Assembly (NCBI GenBank): GCA_002441395.1
Contig: DJVZ01000023.1
Coordinates: 4,057-9,902 of the forward strand
Direction: 5' to 3'
Source of the DNA: Spirochaetaceae bacterium UBA6243
GTDB taxonomy: Bacteria; Spirochaetota; Spirochaetia; Treponematales; Rectinemataceae
Length of the DNA: 5,846 nt
A program made the position numbers and the translations under genes. Of the stretch, positions 1 to 5,586 are shown one piece after another. The first letter of the stretch is position 1; each line of letters starts with the position of its first letter. The notes under the pieces were generated by a model. That model was not told the DNA's origin. It worked only from the letters and a program-made list of their open reading frames with translations, and searched no databases.

Positions 1-206
1 GTGAAGCGGCCGATATCGGAGAATACTTTTTGAATCTTCAAGTCTATAGTGCCCAAGGCTTGAGACGGAATGAACCACCCATAATAACCAAGGGCAAACA
101 CCGCAATATCCTGTTTTGTGCTCACGACAGGCTGTGCGCCCGCCCCAAAGAGGCTTGCCAATACAAGCACCAGAATCATCAACATGGCGAGTCGTCGCGG
201 CCTCAT
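1..206 (-). CDS. Exported protein of unknown function, N-terminal fragment (3' end beyond window)
   Basis: This is the first 68 codons of a gene that runs off the left edge. It was read by translating the reverse strand from the ATG at 206-204. A GGGAGG Shine-Dalgarno lies 6 nt upstream and a good promoter precedes it, so this start is preferred over the in-frame ATG at residue 8. The N-terminus is a classic signal peptide: basic residues R2, R4 and R5, a hydrophobic core at about residues 6-20 (AMLMILVLVLASLF), and a probable signal peptidase I site after A24 (GAGA|Q). There is no cysteine, so it is not a lipoprotein. The mature part begins QPVVSTKQDIAVFALGYYGW and continues with an ALGTIDLKIQKVF-like stretch. 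I recall similar starts in uncharacterised spirochaetal exported proteins, and the 'IAVF' strand is loosely like CsgG-type periplasmic domains, but I cannot assign a function. The product is likely periplasmic or outer-membrane associated. Confidence 0.8.
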   Translation of the reverse strand, partial: MRPRRLAMLMILVLVLASLFGAGAQPVVSTKQDIAVFALGYYGWFIPSQALGTIDLKIQKVFSDIGRF

Positions 207-257
207 GCGGTACCTCCCTCTTCATCCTCACTGTTTTTCGTACTCAACAATATTTGT

Positions 258-287
258 ATTATAAGAGGGAACCCGAAAGAAAATCAA
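258..287 (-). promoter_or_regulatory. Sigma-70-type promoter for the exported-protein gene
   Basis: On the minus strand, TTGATT (287-282) is followed by an 18-bp spacer and a perfect TATAAT (263-258). Transcription would start near 250, giving a leader of about 44 nt before the ATG at 206. The gene therefore probably has its own promoter and need not depend on the FMN reductase gene upstream. No clear terminator was seen between 207 and 369 for the upstream gene, so read-through is also possible. Confidence 0.6.
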
Positions 288-369
288 ACAAATTCGAAAT
301 TCAACCCGCAATATCGAGGCACGACAACTCCCAAACCGCCTTTCCCTTGCTCCCGAGCCGCTTTTGTCC

Positions 370-927
370 CTAGGCTCTGATCGATTTAAGTGCGCCGGCC
401 CACAGCACAAGCTGATCCAGCATGGTCTTCAGCGTATCAGTCTGGATCGGCGCCGGCTTGAAAACGCTGAAATTCTCAAAATCGGTGAAGAGCGAAAGAT
501 GGACCGCGGTGCGCACGTCGGCCATCTGCAATTCTCCCGCCACAAGGCGGAGGCTTTCCACGGCACGGGTACCACCCATGGCACCATAACTCACAAAGCC
601 GACTGCCTTGTTGTTCCATTCGGCATAGAGAAAATCCAGGGCGTTCTTGAGGGCTGCCGATGTTCCATGGTTGTATTCCGGAGTCACCATGATAAATCCA
701 TCGAACTGGCTGATTTTCTGAGCCCATTTCTGAGTGTGATCCTTGGTGTACTGATGCAGCGAGGGCGGCATCGGCTCATCCAGAAGCGGCAGGTTATAGT
801 CTTTGATGTCGACTATCTCAAATTCGGCATCGCTGCGGCTCTTGGCCTGGGCAAGAACCCATTTGGCAACTACTTCGTTGTTGCGTCCGGGGCGCGTACT
901 TCCCGTAAGAATGGCAATTTTTAGCAT
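370..927 (-). CDS. NAD(P)H-dependent FMN reductase-like flavoprotein
   Basis: This 185-aa protein belongs to the FMN_red flavodoxin-like family, and its length is typical. Members are soluble cytoplasmic enzymes that bind FMN and use NAD(P)H to reduce flavins, quinones, azo compounds or chromate. Visible motifs are the first beta strand and phosphate loop LKIAILTGSTRPGRN (residues 2-16; G9-S-T-R12 contacts the FMN phosphate), the flavin-ring loop P83-E-Y-N-H-G88, and the glycine-rich loop S113-Y-G-A-M-G-G-T-R121. There is no signal peptide or membrane segment. The ATG at 927-925 follows AAGGAG by 7 nt, and translation upstream of it loses family similarity. The gene is divergent from the nucleotidase gene, and its ribosome binding site sits in a perfect inverted repeat. 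The exact electron acceptor cannot be told from the sequence; quinone or chromate reductase annotations would fit equally well. Confidence 0.9.
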   Translation of the reverse strand: MLKIAILTGSTRPGRNNEVVAKWVLAQAKSRSDAEFEIVDIKDYNLPLLDEPMPPSLHQYTKDHTQKWAQKISQFDGFIMVTPEYNHGTSAALKNALDFLYAEWNNKAVGFVSYGAMGGTRAVESLRLVAGELQMADVRTAVHLSLFTDFENFSVFKPAPIQTDTLKTMLDQLVLWAGALKSIRA

Positions 928-944
928 GTGAAAGCTCCTTTCAC
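928..944 (-). promoter_or_regulatory. Perfect 7-bp inverted repeat covering the FMN reductase ribosome binding site
   Basis: Read on the minus strand, GTGAAAG-GAG-CTTTCAC lies immediately before the ATG. The two 7-nt arms are exact reverse complements separated by 3 nt. The Shine-Dalgarno AAGGAG (940-935) falls in one arm and the loop. In RNA this could form a small hairpin that limits ribosome access; in DNA it could be a 17-bp operator. The structure is seen directly, but its function is inferred. Confidence 0.4.
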
Positions 945-1017
945 TTCCGTATGTGGTTAATATAATAATTTTCTAATATGATCGTCTATAATTTTTTATA
1001 TATATGAAGTATGCTAA
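945..1017. promoter_or_regulatory. AT-rich divergent promoter region
   Basis: This stretch, which is almost all A and T, separates the divergent FMN reductase and nucleotidase genes. On the minus strand TAGACG (988-983), an 18-bp spacer and TATATT (964-959) form a possible FMN reductase promoter that would start transcription near 952. On the plus strand there are perfect TATAAT hexamers at 961-966 and 987-992, but neither has a good -35 box. In such AT-rich sequence -10-like hexamers arise by chance, so individual boxes are uncertain. Confidence 0.35.
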
Positions 1018-1057
1018 AGTCCTCAGCCCTTTGATCCACCGTGCTCTGCGCCGAGTG

Positions 1058-1106
1058 ACGCCGGCAAACCGCAAAAATCATGTTGCGCACTCACGCAAAC
1101 CGGCGT
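1058..1106. repeat. Clustered inverted and direct repeats upstream of the nucleotidase gene
   Basis: ACGCCGG (1058-1064) is exactly inverted as CCGGCGT (1100-1106). GCAAACCG occurs twice in direct orientation, at 1064-1071 and 1095-1102, with starts 31 bp apart (about three helical turns). A smaller dyad, TTGCG (1083-1087) and CGCAA (1094-1098), lies inside. The cluster ends at the possible -10 box and could be a regulator-binding region, although short repeats of this size can also occur by chance. Confidence 0.3.
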
Positions 1107-1111
1107 ATCAT
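1083..1111 (+). promoter_or_regulatory. Candidate promoter for the nucleotidase gene
   Basis: TTGCGC (1083-1088) is followed by a 17-bp spacer and TATCAT (1106-1111), one base from the consensus -10. The -35 box is weak (3 of 6), which would suit an activated promoter, and it overlaps the TTGCG/CGCAA dyad. Transcription would begin near 1118, giving a short leader of about 28 nt. The alternative is initiation from the TATAAT boxes in the AT-rich stretch further upstream. Confidence 0.3.
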
Positions 1112-1145
1112 TACCATGCTCAAGATTTTTCCATAAGGAGGTCGT

Positions 1146-2987
1146 ATGAAAAGGTTTCTCGTCATACTCTGCGCGCTCCTCGCGATGACCATGTCGCTTG
1201 CGGCGCAAAGCAAATCCGTGGATCTGACGTTCATCGAAACATCGGATATCCACGGCGCAATCTATCCATACAATTTCATCACCGCAAAACCGGCCGCTAC
1301 ATCGCTCGCACAGGTAGCCAGCCTTATCAAAGAAGAGCGCTCGACATCGGATTCCGAGGTCGTTCTTCTGGAAAACGGAGACTCGCTGCAAGGCCAGCCC
1401 ACGGTCTACTACTACAACTTTGAGAAAACAAGTGGTCCGCATATTTGGTCCCAGGCGGTCAATTCCCTCGGCTACGATGCCGTTGGCGTAGGCAACCACG
1501 ACATTGAGGCCGGGCACGCCGTGTACGACAAGCTCTACGAAGAAATGCAGGCGCCCGTGCTGTGCGCGAACGCGGTCAATCCCGACGGAACGCCATACTT
1601 CCAACCCTATGCCGTCATCAATAAAGGTGGCGTAAAGATCGCGATTCTCGGCATGATCACGCCGAAGATTCCCGATTGGCTGCCGCCGCAGTTCTGGACC
1701 GGCATGCAGTTCGAAGACATGGTGCAGACCGCAAAGAAGTGGGTGCCCATCATTCAGGAAAAAGAGCACCCCGATTTGCTGGTCGGTCTGTTCCATGCCG
1801 GCGTCGACTACACCTATGGCAATGTGACCCGAGACACACCGAACAATGAGAACGCTTCGCAGGTCGTCGCCGAAATGGTGCCAGGCTTTGACCTTGTATT
1901 TGTCGGCCACGATCATCAGGGATGGTCCGGTCAGGGATGGGATCCGGTCAACAAGAAAAAAATCGACGTCAAAGACCCAAGCGGAAAAGTCGTCCCCATC
2001 TATGGACCGCTCAACAGCGCCCGCAATGTGGCTGTCGTAAAAATGAATCTCACCTGGAACGATCAGACCCAAAGCTGGGACAAGATGGTGCGCGGCGGCC
2101 TCGTCGACATGACAAAATATCAGCCCGATCCCGACTTTATGGCCAAATTCCAGCCCATGTTCGATGAAATCAAGACATGGGTCGACCGCCCCATCGGCAA
2201 GATGGACGGCGTCATTTCCACGCGCGATTCGATGTTCGGCGACTCCGCGTTCGTCGATCTGATTCAAAGAATCCAGCTCGATCTCTCCAGAGATCCGAGC
2301 CTCGGGCTCTCTCCGGCCGATGTCTCCTTCGCGGCGCCCCTTTCGGCCGACGCCAAGATTCCGTCGAGTCCCGACGGCACGCTGTATGTGCGCGACATGT
2401 TCAACCTCTATGTCTACGAGAATTTCCTGTACACCATGACGCTCACCGGCCAGCAGATCAAGGATTTCCTCGAGTATTCCTATCAATACTGGTTCGATAC
2501 GATGCCGAACGACGGCGACCACCTCATCGCGTTCCAGAAAGACAAGGAAGGCAAACTGGTGTTCGACAACCGCACCAACATGCCGATGACCGCCACCCGC
2601 TACTACAACTATGATTCGGCCGCCGGCATCAACTATGTCGTCGATGTGACCCAGCCTCCTGGAAACCGCGTCTCCATCTCCTGCATGTCCGATGGCCGCG
2701 CGTTCAATCCTGACGAGACCTACACTGTGGCGATCAATTCCTACCGCGGCTCTGGCGGCGGCGGCCACCTTGAAAAAGGCGCGGGCCTCGACAAAGACAC
2801 CATTCTTTCGATGAAGCTCGTCAATGGCGCCACCACGAAGGATCTCCGCTACTTCCTGCTGAAATGGTTCGAGAAGCAGGAAGGTCCGATCACTGTGATG
2901 CCGATCGGCAACTGGGAAGTGATTCCTTCGGACCTCGCGGCGCTCGGCGAGAAAACCGATTTCCCGCTGCTGTATCCTTCGAAGTAG
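1146..2987 (+). CDS. Secreted 5'-nucleotidase / 2',3'-cyclic-nucleotide phosphodiesterase (CpdB/UshA-like)
   Basis: This 613-aa two-domain metallophosphoesterase releases phosphate from extracellular nucleotides or cyclic nucleotides for nucleoside and phosphate scavenging. Residues 1-20 form a signal peptide (basic MKR, hydrophobic core, cleavage near A19/A20). C9 lies too close to the N-terminus for a convincing lipobox. The calcineurin-like domain carries the dimetal ligands in the usual order: S33-D34-I-H36-G, G78-D79-S-L-Q, G116-N117-H118-D119, H217 in FHAG, and G254-H255-D-H257. The C-terminal 5'-nucleotidase domain (about 350-590) has LYVYENFLY (421-429) and AINSYRGSGGGGHL (529-542). 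Y424 and Y533 align by motif with the pair that sandwiches the base in CpdB, which favours CpdB-like over UshA-like specificity, though this is inferred. The start is fixed by AAGGAGGT at 1135-1142. The gene is monocistronic: divergent from the FMN reductase gene upstream and followed by a strong terminator. Confidence 0.93.
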   Translation: MKRFLVILCALLAMTMSLAAQSKSVDLTFIETSDIHGAIYPYNFITAKPAATSLAQVASLIKEERSTSDSEVVLLENGDSLQGQPTVYYYNFEKTSGPHIWSQAVNSLGYDAVGVGNHDIEAGHAVYDKLYEEMQAPVLCANAVNPDGTPYFQPYAVINKGGVKIAILGMITPKIPDWLPPQFWTGMQFEDMVQTAKKWVPIIQEKEHPDLLVGLFHAGVDYTYGNVTRDTPNNENASQVVAEMVPGFDLVFVGHDHQGWSGQGWDPVNKKKIDVKDPSGKVVPIYGPLNSARNVAVVKMNLTWNDQTQSWDKMVRGGLVDMTKYQPDPDFMAKFQPMFDEIKTWVDRPIGKMDGVISTRDSMFGDSAFVDLIQRIQLDLSRDPSLGLSPADVSFAAPLSADAKIPSSPDGTLYVRDMFNLYVYENFLYTMTLTGQQIKDFLEYSYQYWFDTMPNDGDHLIAFQKDKEGKLVFDNRTNMPMTATRYYNYDSAAGINYVVDVTQPPGNRVSISCMSDGRAFNPDETYTVAINSYRGSGGGGHLEKGAGLDKDTILSMKLVNGATTKDLRYFLLKWFEKQEGPITVMPIGNWEVIPSDLAALGEKTDFPLLYPSK

Positions 2988-3003
2988 TATGTGACGAAGC
3001 GCT

Positions 3004-3030
3004 GGCGCGCTGAATGAAATTCGACGCGCC
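3004..3030 (+). repeat. Short inverted repeat in the nucleotidase 3' untranslated region
   Basis: GGCGCG (3004-3009) and CGCGCC (3025-3030) are exact 6-bp inverted arms around a 15-nt spacer. It lies between the stop codon and the terminator hairpin. It has no U-tract and is not itself a terminator; it could form a minor transcript structure or be a chance GC-rich match. Confidence 0.25.
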
Positions 3031-3053
3031 GTGCTGCGATTCTTTCGGTAACC

Positions 3054-3088
3054 TCGAGGCCGCCCGCACGCGGGCGGCCTCGATTTTT
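3054..3088 (+). terminator. Strong intrinsic terminator after the nucleotidase gene
   Basis: A perfect 13-bp GC-rich stem (arms 3054-3066 and 3071-3083) closes a CACG tetraloop and is followed directly by five T residues (3084-3088). It starts 67 nt after the stop codon. It should isolate the nucleotidase transcript from the hsp20 gene downstream. Confidence 0.93.
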
Positions 3089-3159
3089 AACCGATGATAA
3101 AAGACCTTGGGAATATTCCATGAGTTTTTGCGGTCGCGGCGCCCTTTTTCATAATTTTT

Positions 3160-3189
3160 CTTGATTTTGTGAACTCTTATCCCTATATT
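3160..3189 (+). promoter_or_regulatory. hsp20 promoter, sigma-70-like with an overlapping sigma-32-like reading
   Basis: TTGATT (3161-3166), a 17-bp spacer and TATATT (3184-3189) make a good housekeeping promoter, with a start near 3196. The same DNA also reads CTTGATT (3160-3166), 14 bp, CCCTATAT (3181-3188), close to the sigma-32 pattern CTTGAAA...CCCCATAT (5 of 7 and 7 of 8 matches). No CIRCE (HrcA) inverted repeat was seen. The housekeeping reading is the safer one; heat-shock sigma use is inferred from the match and from the gene it serves. Confidence 0.6.
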
Positions 3190-3196
3190 TGAACTA

Positions 3197-3281
3197 ACAA
3201 TGATGCTCGCCCGCATGGGGAGCGAATATAAGCCGACGGGCTACAGCCGCGGCTACGGAAGGATTCCGCGAGGAGGAAGAT
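3197..3281 (+). promoter_or_regulatory. Structured 5' leader of hsp20, possible RNA thermometer
   Basis: The predicted leader is about 86 nt. It holds a hairpin with arms 3205-3212 and 3217-3223 (one bulged G, loop GCAT), a 10-bp palindrome AGCCGCGGCT (3245-3254), and CGGAA-GGA-TTCCG (3256-3268). The TTCC of the last element (3264-3267) can instead pair with GGAA (3275-3278), which overlaps the Shine-Dalgarno AGGAGG (3271-3276). This gives two competing folds next to the ribosome binding site. It does not match a classic ROSE or fourU element by eye. Regulation is inferred. Confidence 0.3.
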
Positions 3282-3863
3282 ATGAATAAAAGACCGTACA
3301 TGGACATTGGGTCCATCTTCGACGACATTTTCGAAGCGGCAAAAGATTTTGGTGAACGGATGAAAAATTTCGCCCCTGGTTTCGAAGGTCCCGGCGATCC
3401 GGATGAACACGACGAGGGCTCCGGCAAAAGACCTGGCTGCCACGGCATGGGCGGCGGCGCGTGGTTCGAGGCGCATGGGGACGACAATGTCGATTATTAT
3501 CCAAACTACTCGTACCCGCCCCTGAATGTATACATGCTCCCCGACAAGAGCCTTGTGTTCGAATTCGCGGTGGCTGGTTTTGACGAGAAAAACATGAGCC
3601 TCTCGTTCCAGGGCGACTACATGGTGTTCTCCGCAAAGATTGACGTCACCGAACAGCCGGAAGAGGGCGTACGTTATTTCAAGCGGCGACTCAAACTGAA
3701 AGATATCGATAAACAGAAGTATTACGTGCCCGCGGACAAATTCGACCAGGAAAAGGTCAAGGCTGCTTTCCGCAACGGCATCCTCAAGGTGACCGTCCCT
3801 CCCAAGGACGTGGTCGATACACCCGAAGGCATCAAGATCGAAATTGTCAAAGAAGGCGAGTAA
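3282..3863 (+). CDS. hsp20: Hsp20/alpha-crystallin small heat-shock protein
   Basis: This 193-aa cytoplasmic chaperone of the small heat-shock family holds unfolding proteins without ATP and normally forms large oligomers. The alpha-crystallin domain spans about residues 78-174: LVFEFAVAGFDEKNMSLSF (90-108), the loop and strand around RYFKRRLKL (131-139), and the hallmark A161-x3-N165-G-I-L168. The C-terminal I-x-I anchor is present as I184-K-I186 (or I186-E-I188). The N-terminal arm is unusual: a likely amphipathic helix (residues 8-30), then an acidic, glycine-rich linker (33-66) with the only cysteine, C53, and a tyrosine patch at 72-78. At 193 aa it is longer than the common 140-160 aa because of this arm. 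The start is set by AGGAGG 5 nt upstream. The gene is monocistronic, with its own promoter and terminator, and convergent with the operon to its right. Confidence 0.95.
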   Translation: MNKRPYMDIGSIFDDIFEAAKDFGERMKNFAPGFEGPGDPDEHDEGSGKRPGCHGMGGGAWFEAHGDDNVDYYPNYSYPPLNVYMLPDKSLVFEFAVAGFDEKNMSLSFQGDYMVFSAKIDVTEQPEEGVRYFKRRLKLKDIDKQKYYVPADKFDQEKVKAAFRNGILKVTVPPKDVVDTPEGIKIEIVKEGE

Positions 3864-3894
3864 ACGCGGTCAGAGCCCGCATAACCATATAAGG

Positions 3895-3928
3895 GAGCGT
3901 GGCCCCGGAGGGGGCCGCGCTCTTTTTT
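3895..3928 (+). terminator. Intrinsic terminator after hsp20, possibly bidirectional
   Basis: A 12-bp stem (3895-3906 with 3911-3922, one U-G wobble) closes a GGAG loop and is followed by six T residues (3923-3928). It begins 31 nt after the hsp20 stop. The convergent DUF1667 gene ends at 3936, so the same hairpin lies 14 nt past its stop; on that strand the wobble becomes a C-A mismatch and the following sequence (CCTTATAT) is a poor U-tract, so termination of the minus-strand operon here would be weaker. Confidence 0.9.
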
Positions 3929-3935
3929 CATGAGG

Positions 3936-4325
3936 TCATTCTGAGGCTATGCTGCGCGCGACGATGACATCCACCTCAGTGTCGAGCGCCTTCTTCAATA
4001 CCACCGAACCCCGGACGGCGGGCAGGCGAATAGTCATGCCTCTCAGCGCCCCAAGAAGTTCCGGTATTCTCTCTTTGGGAAAAGCGATTGTCGTGCGCAC
4101 GGGAACGCGGCGCGGCAGATTCGATTCCGGCCCGGGCACGCTTCCGTCCGGGAGCACGGCGGCACAGGTGAAGGTCACTACGCGCTTCGGATTGAAAATT
4201 TCCTCGCGCGCGTACTGTTCGCCCCGCACACAGCGGTTGCCGGTCACCTTCATTTCACCGCGCTCGTCGGTGTCCACGGCGAGATGGCAGCCCATGGGGC
4301 AGGTAATGCAGATCAGTTCTCGCAT
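3936..4325 (-). CDS. DUF1667 family protein, four-cysteine partner of a GlpA-type dehydrogenase
   Basis: This 129-aa cytoplasmic protein matches the DUF1667 family, which is found next to GlpA-like and FAD/NAD(P) oxidoreductase genes in Firmicutes, Thermotoga and others; its function is not established. The N-terminus has C6-x2-C9-P-M-G-C13 and then N30-R-C32-V-R-G, a four-cysteine set resembling the [4Fe-4S] motif at the start of molybdopterin oxidoreductases. A fifth cysteine, C54, follows. The rest (about 60-129) has the family's RVPVRTT and FPKERI-type segments and no membrane span. I infer that it is an Fe-S electron-transfer or structural subunit; zinc binding is an alternative. It is the last gene of the operon, starting 10 nt after the oxidoreductase stop. 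Its AGAGGA ribosome binding site (4336-4331) touches that stop codon, which suggests translational coupling. Confidence 0.88.
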   Translation of the reverse strand: MRELICITCPMGCHLAVDTDERGEMKVTGNRCVRGEQYAREEIFNPKRVVTFTCAAVLPDGSVPGPESNLPRRVPVRTTIAFPKERIPELLGALRGMTIRLPAVRGSVVLKKALDTEVDVIVARSIASE

Positions 4326-4335
4326 AGAATTCCTC

Positions 4336-5586
4336 TCACACCAGGGCGATCTCGACCGTCGAGTCGCGGCCCGCCGCCGCCAGGTCTTCCGGAATGAGCG
4401 TCAGGCTCAGCATCTCGGACGGCTGGACGTGGGCGAGTTTGCGCGACTTCACCACATTGCCGTCGAGGCGGACTTCGAGCCGCGCGTCGTTCTTCACGAC
4501 AAGACTGCGCATGTAGAGCCTGTTCTCGCGCTCGGGGTTGATGCGCATCGGCATCACGTAACGGATGTTCGAGCCGGTCTTGGCCCGGATTTCCCGCGCG
4601 GGCCTATAGCCCGAGAGCCAGGCCGCCGCGTTCGCGCCGGCGCGCCGCGCCTCTTCGACCACATAGTCGACGAGGTCGTGCACATGCAGGACATTCCCGC
4701 AGGCGAACACGCCCGGCATCGTGGTCATGAGCGCGCTGTCGACCCAGGGCCCGTTCGTGGTGGGTTGAATCTCGATCCCCGCATTGCGCGAAAGCTCGTT
4801 CTCCGGCACGAGACCCACCGACAGGAGGACGGTGTCGCAGGCGATTTTGAAGGCCTTCTCGTGCATGAGAGCGCCTGACTCGATCGGCGTCACCTCGATG
4901 CCCTCGACCCTGTCCTCGCCGTAGATATCGGTCACCAGGTGCGACAGATGGAGCGGAATGCCGAAATCGTTGAGACACTGCACGATGTTGCGCGTGAGCC
5001 CGCTCGGATAGGGCAGAATTTCGATCACCGCGTGGACTTTGCAGCCGGACCAGCTCATGCGGCGCGCCATGATGAGTCCGATGTCGCCCGAGCCGATGAT
5101 CACTACGTCTCTGCCCGGGATATATCCCTCGATGTTCACGAGACGCTGGGCGAGCCCCGCGGTGTAGATTCCGGCCGGACGCGTGCCCGGGATGCGGATA
5201 TTGCCCCGGTTGCGCTCGCGACAGCCCATCGCCAGAATTATCGCGCGCGATTCGACGCGCATCATGCCTTGTGCGGGCGACACGCAGTAGACGGCCTTCA
5301 ATCCACCTTCCTCACGGATGTCGAGCACGGTGGTGCGGAGCGAAGCCTGAATATGCCGCGAGCCGACCTCCTCTTCGAAGCGCTGGGCGAACTCGGGGCC
5401 CGTGAGCTCTTCGTTGAACTCGATGAGCCCGAATCCATTGTGGATGCACTGCATGAGGATGCCGCCGAGCGTATCCTCCCGCTCGAGGATGAGGACCGAG
5501 TGCCCGCGCGCGTCGAGCTCGAGCGCGGCGGCCATGCCGGCCGCCCCTCCGCCTATGACGACCGCATCAAAAGTGAGCTGTTTCAT
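4336..5586 (-). CDS. FAD/NAD(P)-dependent oxidoreductase, GlpA-operon type
   Basis: This 416-aa soluble two-dinucleotide-fold flavoprotein is related to the pyridine-nucleotide-disulphide oxidoreductases and to the accessory subunits of opine oxidase and HCN synthase. The FAD Rossmann motif is VVIGGGAAGM (9-18; G12-x-G-x2-G17). The second, NAD(P)-binding fold is VVIIGSGDIG (161-170). The C-terminal FAD contact is PGVFACGN (291-298). No redox CxxC is present; C47 in LMQCIHNGFG (44-53) and C296 are the notable single cysteines. A beta-rich tail (about 340-416) follows, as is usual in this subgroup. The start codon overlaps the upstream stop as ATGA (5586-5583), with GGGGAG just before it. Together with the GlpA-like and DUF1667 neighbours it probably passes electrons between the dehydrogenase and NAD(P) or another carrier. 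The operon placement is firm, but the direction and partner of electron flow are inferred. Confidence 0.9.
   Translation of the reverse strand: MKQLTFDAVVIGGGAAGMAAALELDARGHSVLILEREDTLGGILMQCIHNGFGLIEFNEELTGPEFAQRFEEEVGSRHIQASLRTTVLDIREEGGLKAVYCVSPAQGMMRVESRAIILAMGCRERNRGNIRIPGTRPAGIYTAGLAQRLVNIEGYIPGRDVVIIGSGDIGLIMARRMSWSGCKVHAVIEILPYPSGLTRNIVQCLNDFGIPLHLSHLVTDIYGEDRVEGIEVTPIESGALMHEKAFKIACDTVLLSVGLVPENELSRNAGIEIQPTTNGPWVDSALMTTMPGVFACGNVLHVHDLVDYVVEEARRAGANAAAWLSGYRPAREIRAKTGSNIRYVMPMRINPERENRLYMRSLVVKNDARLEVRLDGNVVKSRKLAHVQPSEMLSLTLIPEDLAAAGRDSTVEIALV

Noticed and set aside
310..369. Possible terminator for the FMN reductase gene on the minus strand
   Set aside because: Only a CCTAGG palindrome and a GCTC-GG-GAGC match with too small a loop were found, with no following U-tract.
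30..380. Plus-strand frames of 85-116 codons across the left intergenic region
   Set aside because: They run through the promoter and signal-peptide region of the minus-strand exported protein and show no motif or ribosome binding site.
364..924. A 186-codon plus-strand frame opposite the FMN reductase gene
   Set aside because: It is the mirror of a well-supported flavoprotein gene. It shows no family motif and no convincing ribosome binding site.
1131..1172. Nucleotidase as a lipoprotein through C9 in LVILC
   Set aside because: The cysteine is too near the N-terminus, leaving no room for a hydrophobic core before it; a signal peptidase I site at A19/A20 explains the sequence better.
1023..2768. 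A 581-codon open frame on the minus strand opposite the nucleotidase gene
   Set aside because: It lies almost wholly within a gene with clear catalytic motifs, signal peptide and ribosome binding site. Its translation is a V/I/G/H/D-rich sequence with no recognisable domain, as expected from the antisense of a GC-biased gene.
3054..3083. GC-rich palindrome considered as a repeat element or CRISPR repeat
   Set aside because: It occurs once, is followed by a T-tract after a gene, and is fully explained as an intrinsic terminator.
3183..3636. Several minus-strand frames of about 100-130 codons over the hsp20 gene
   Set aside because: They are Ser/Arg/Pro-rich antisense shadows of the Hsp20 coding region.
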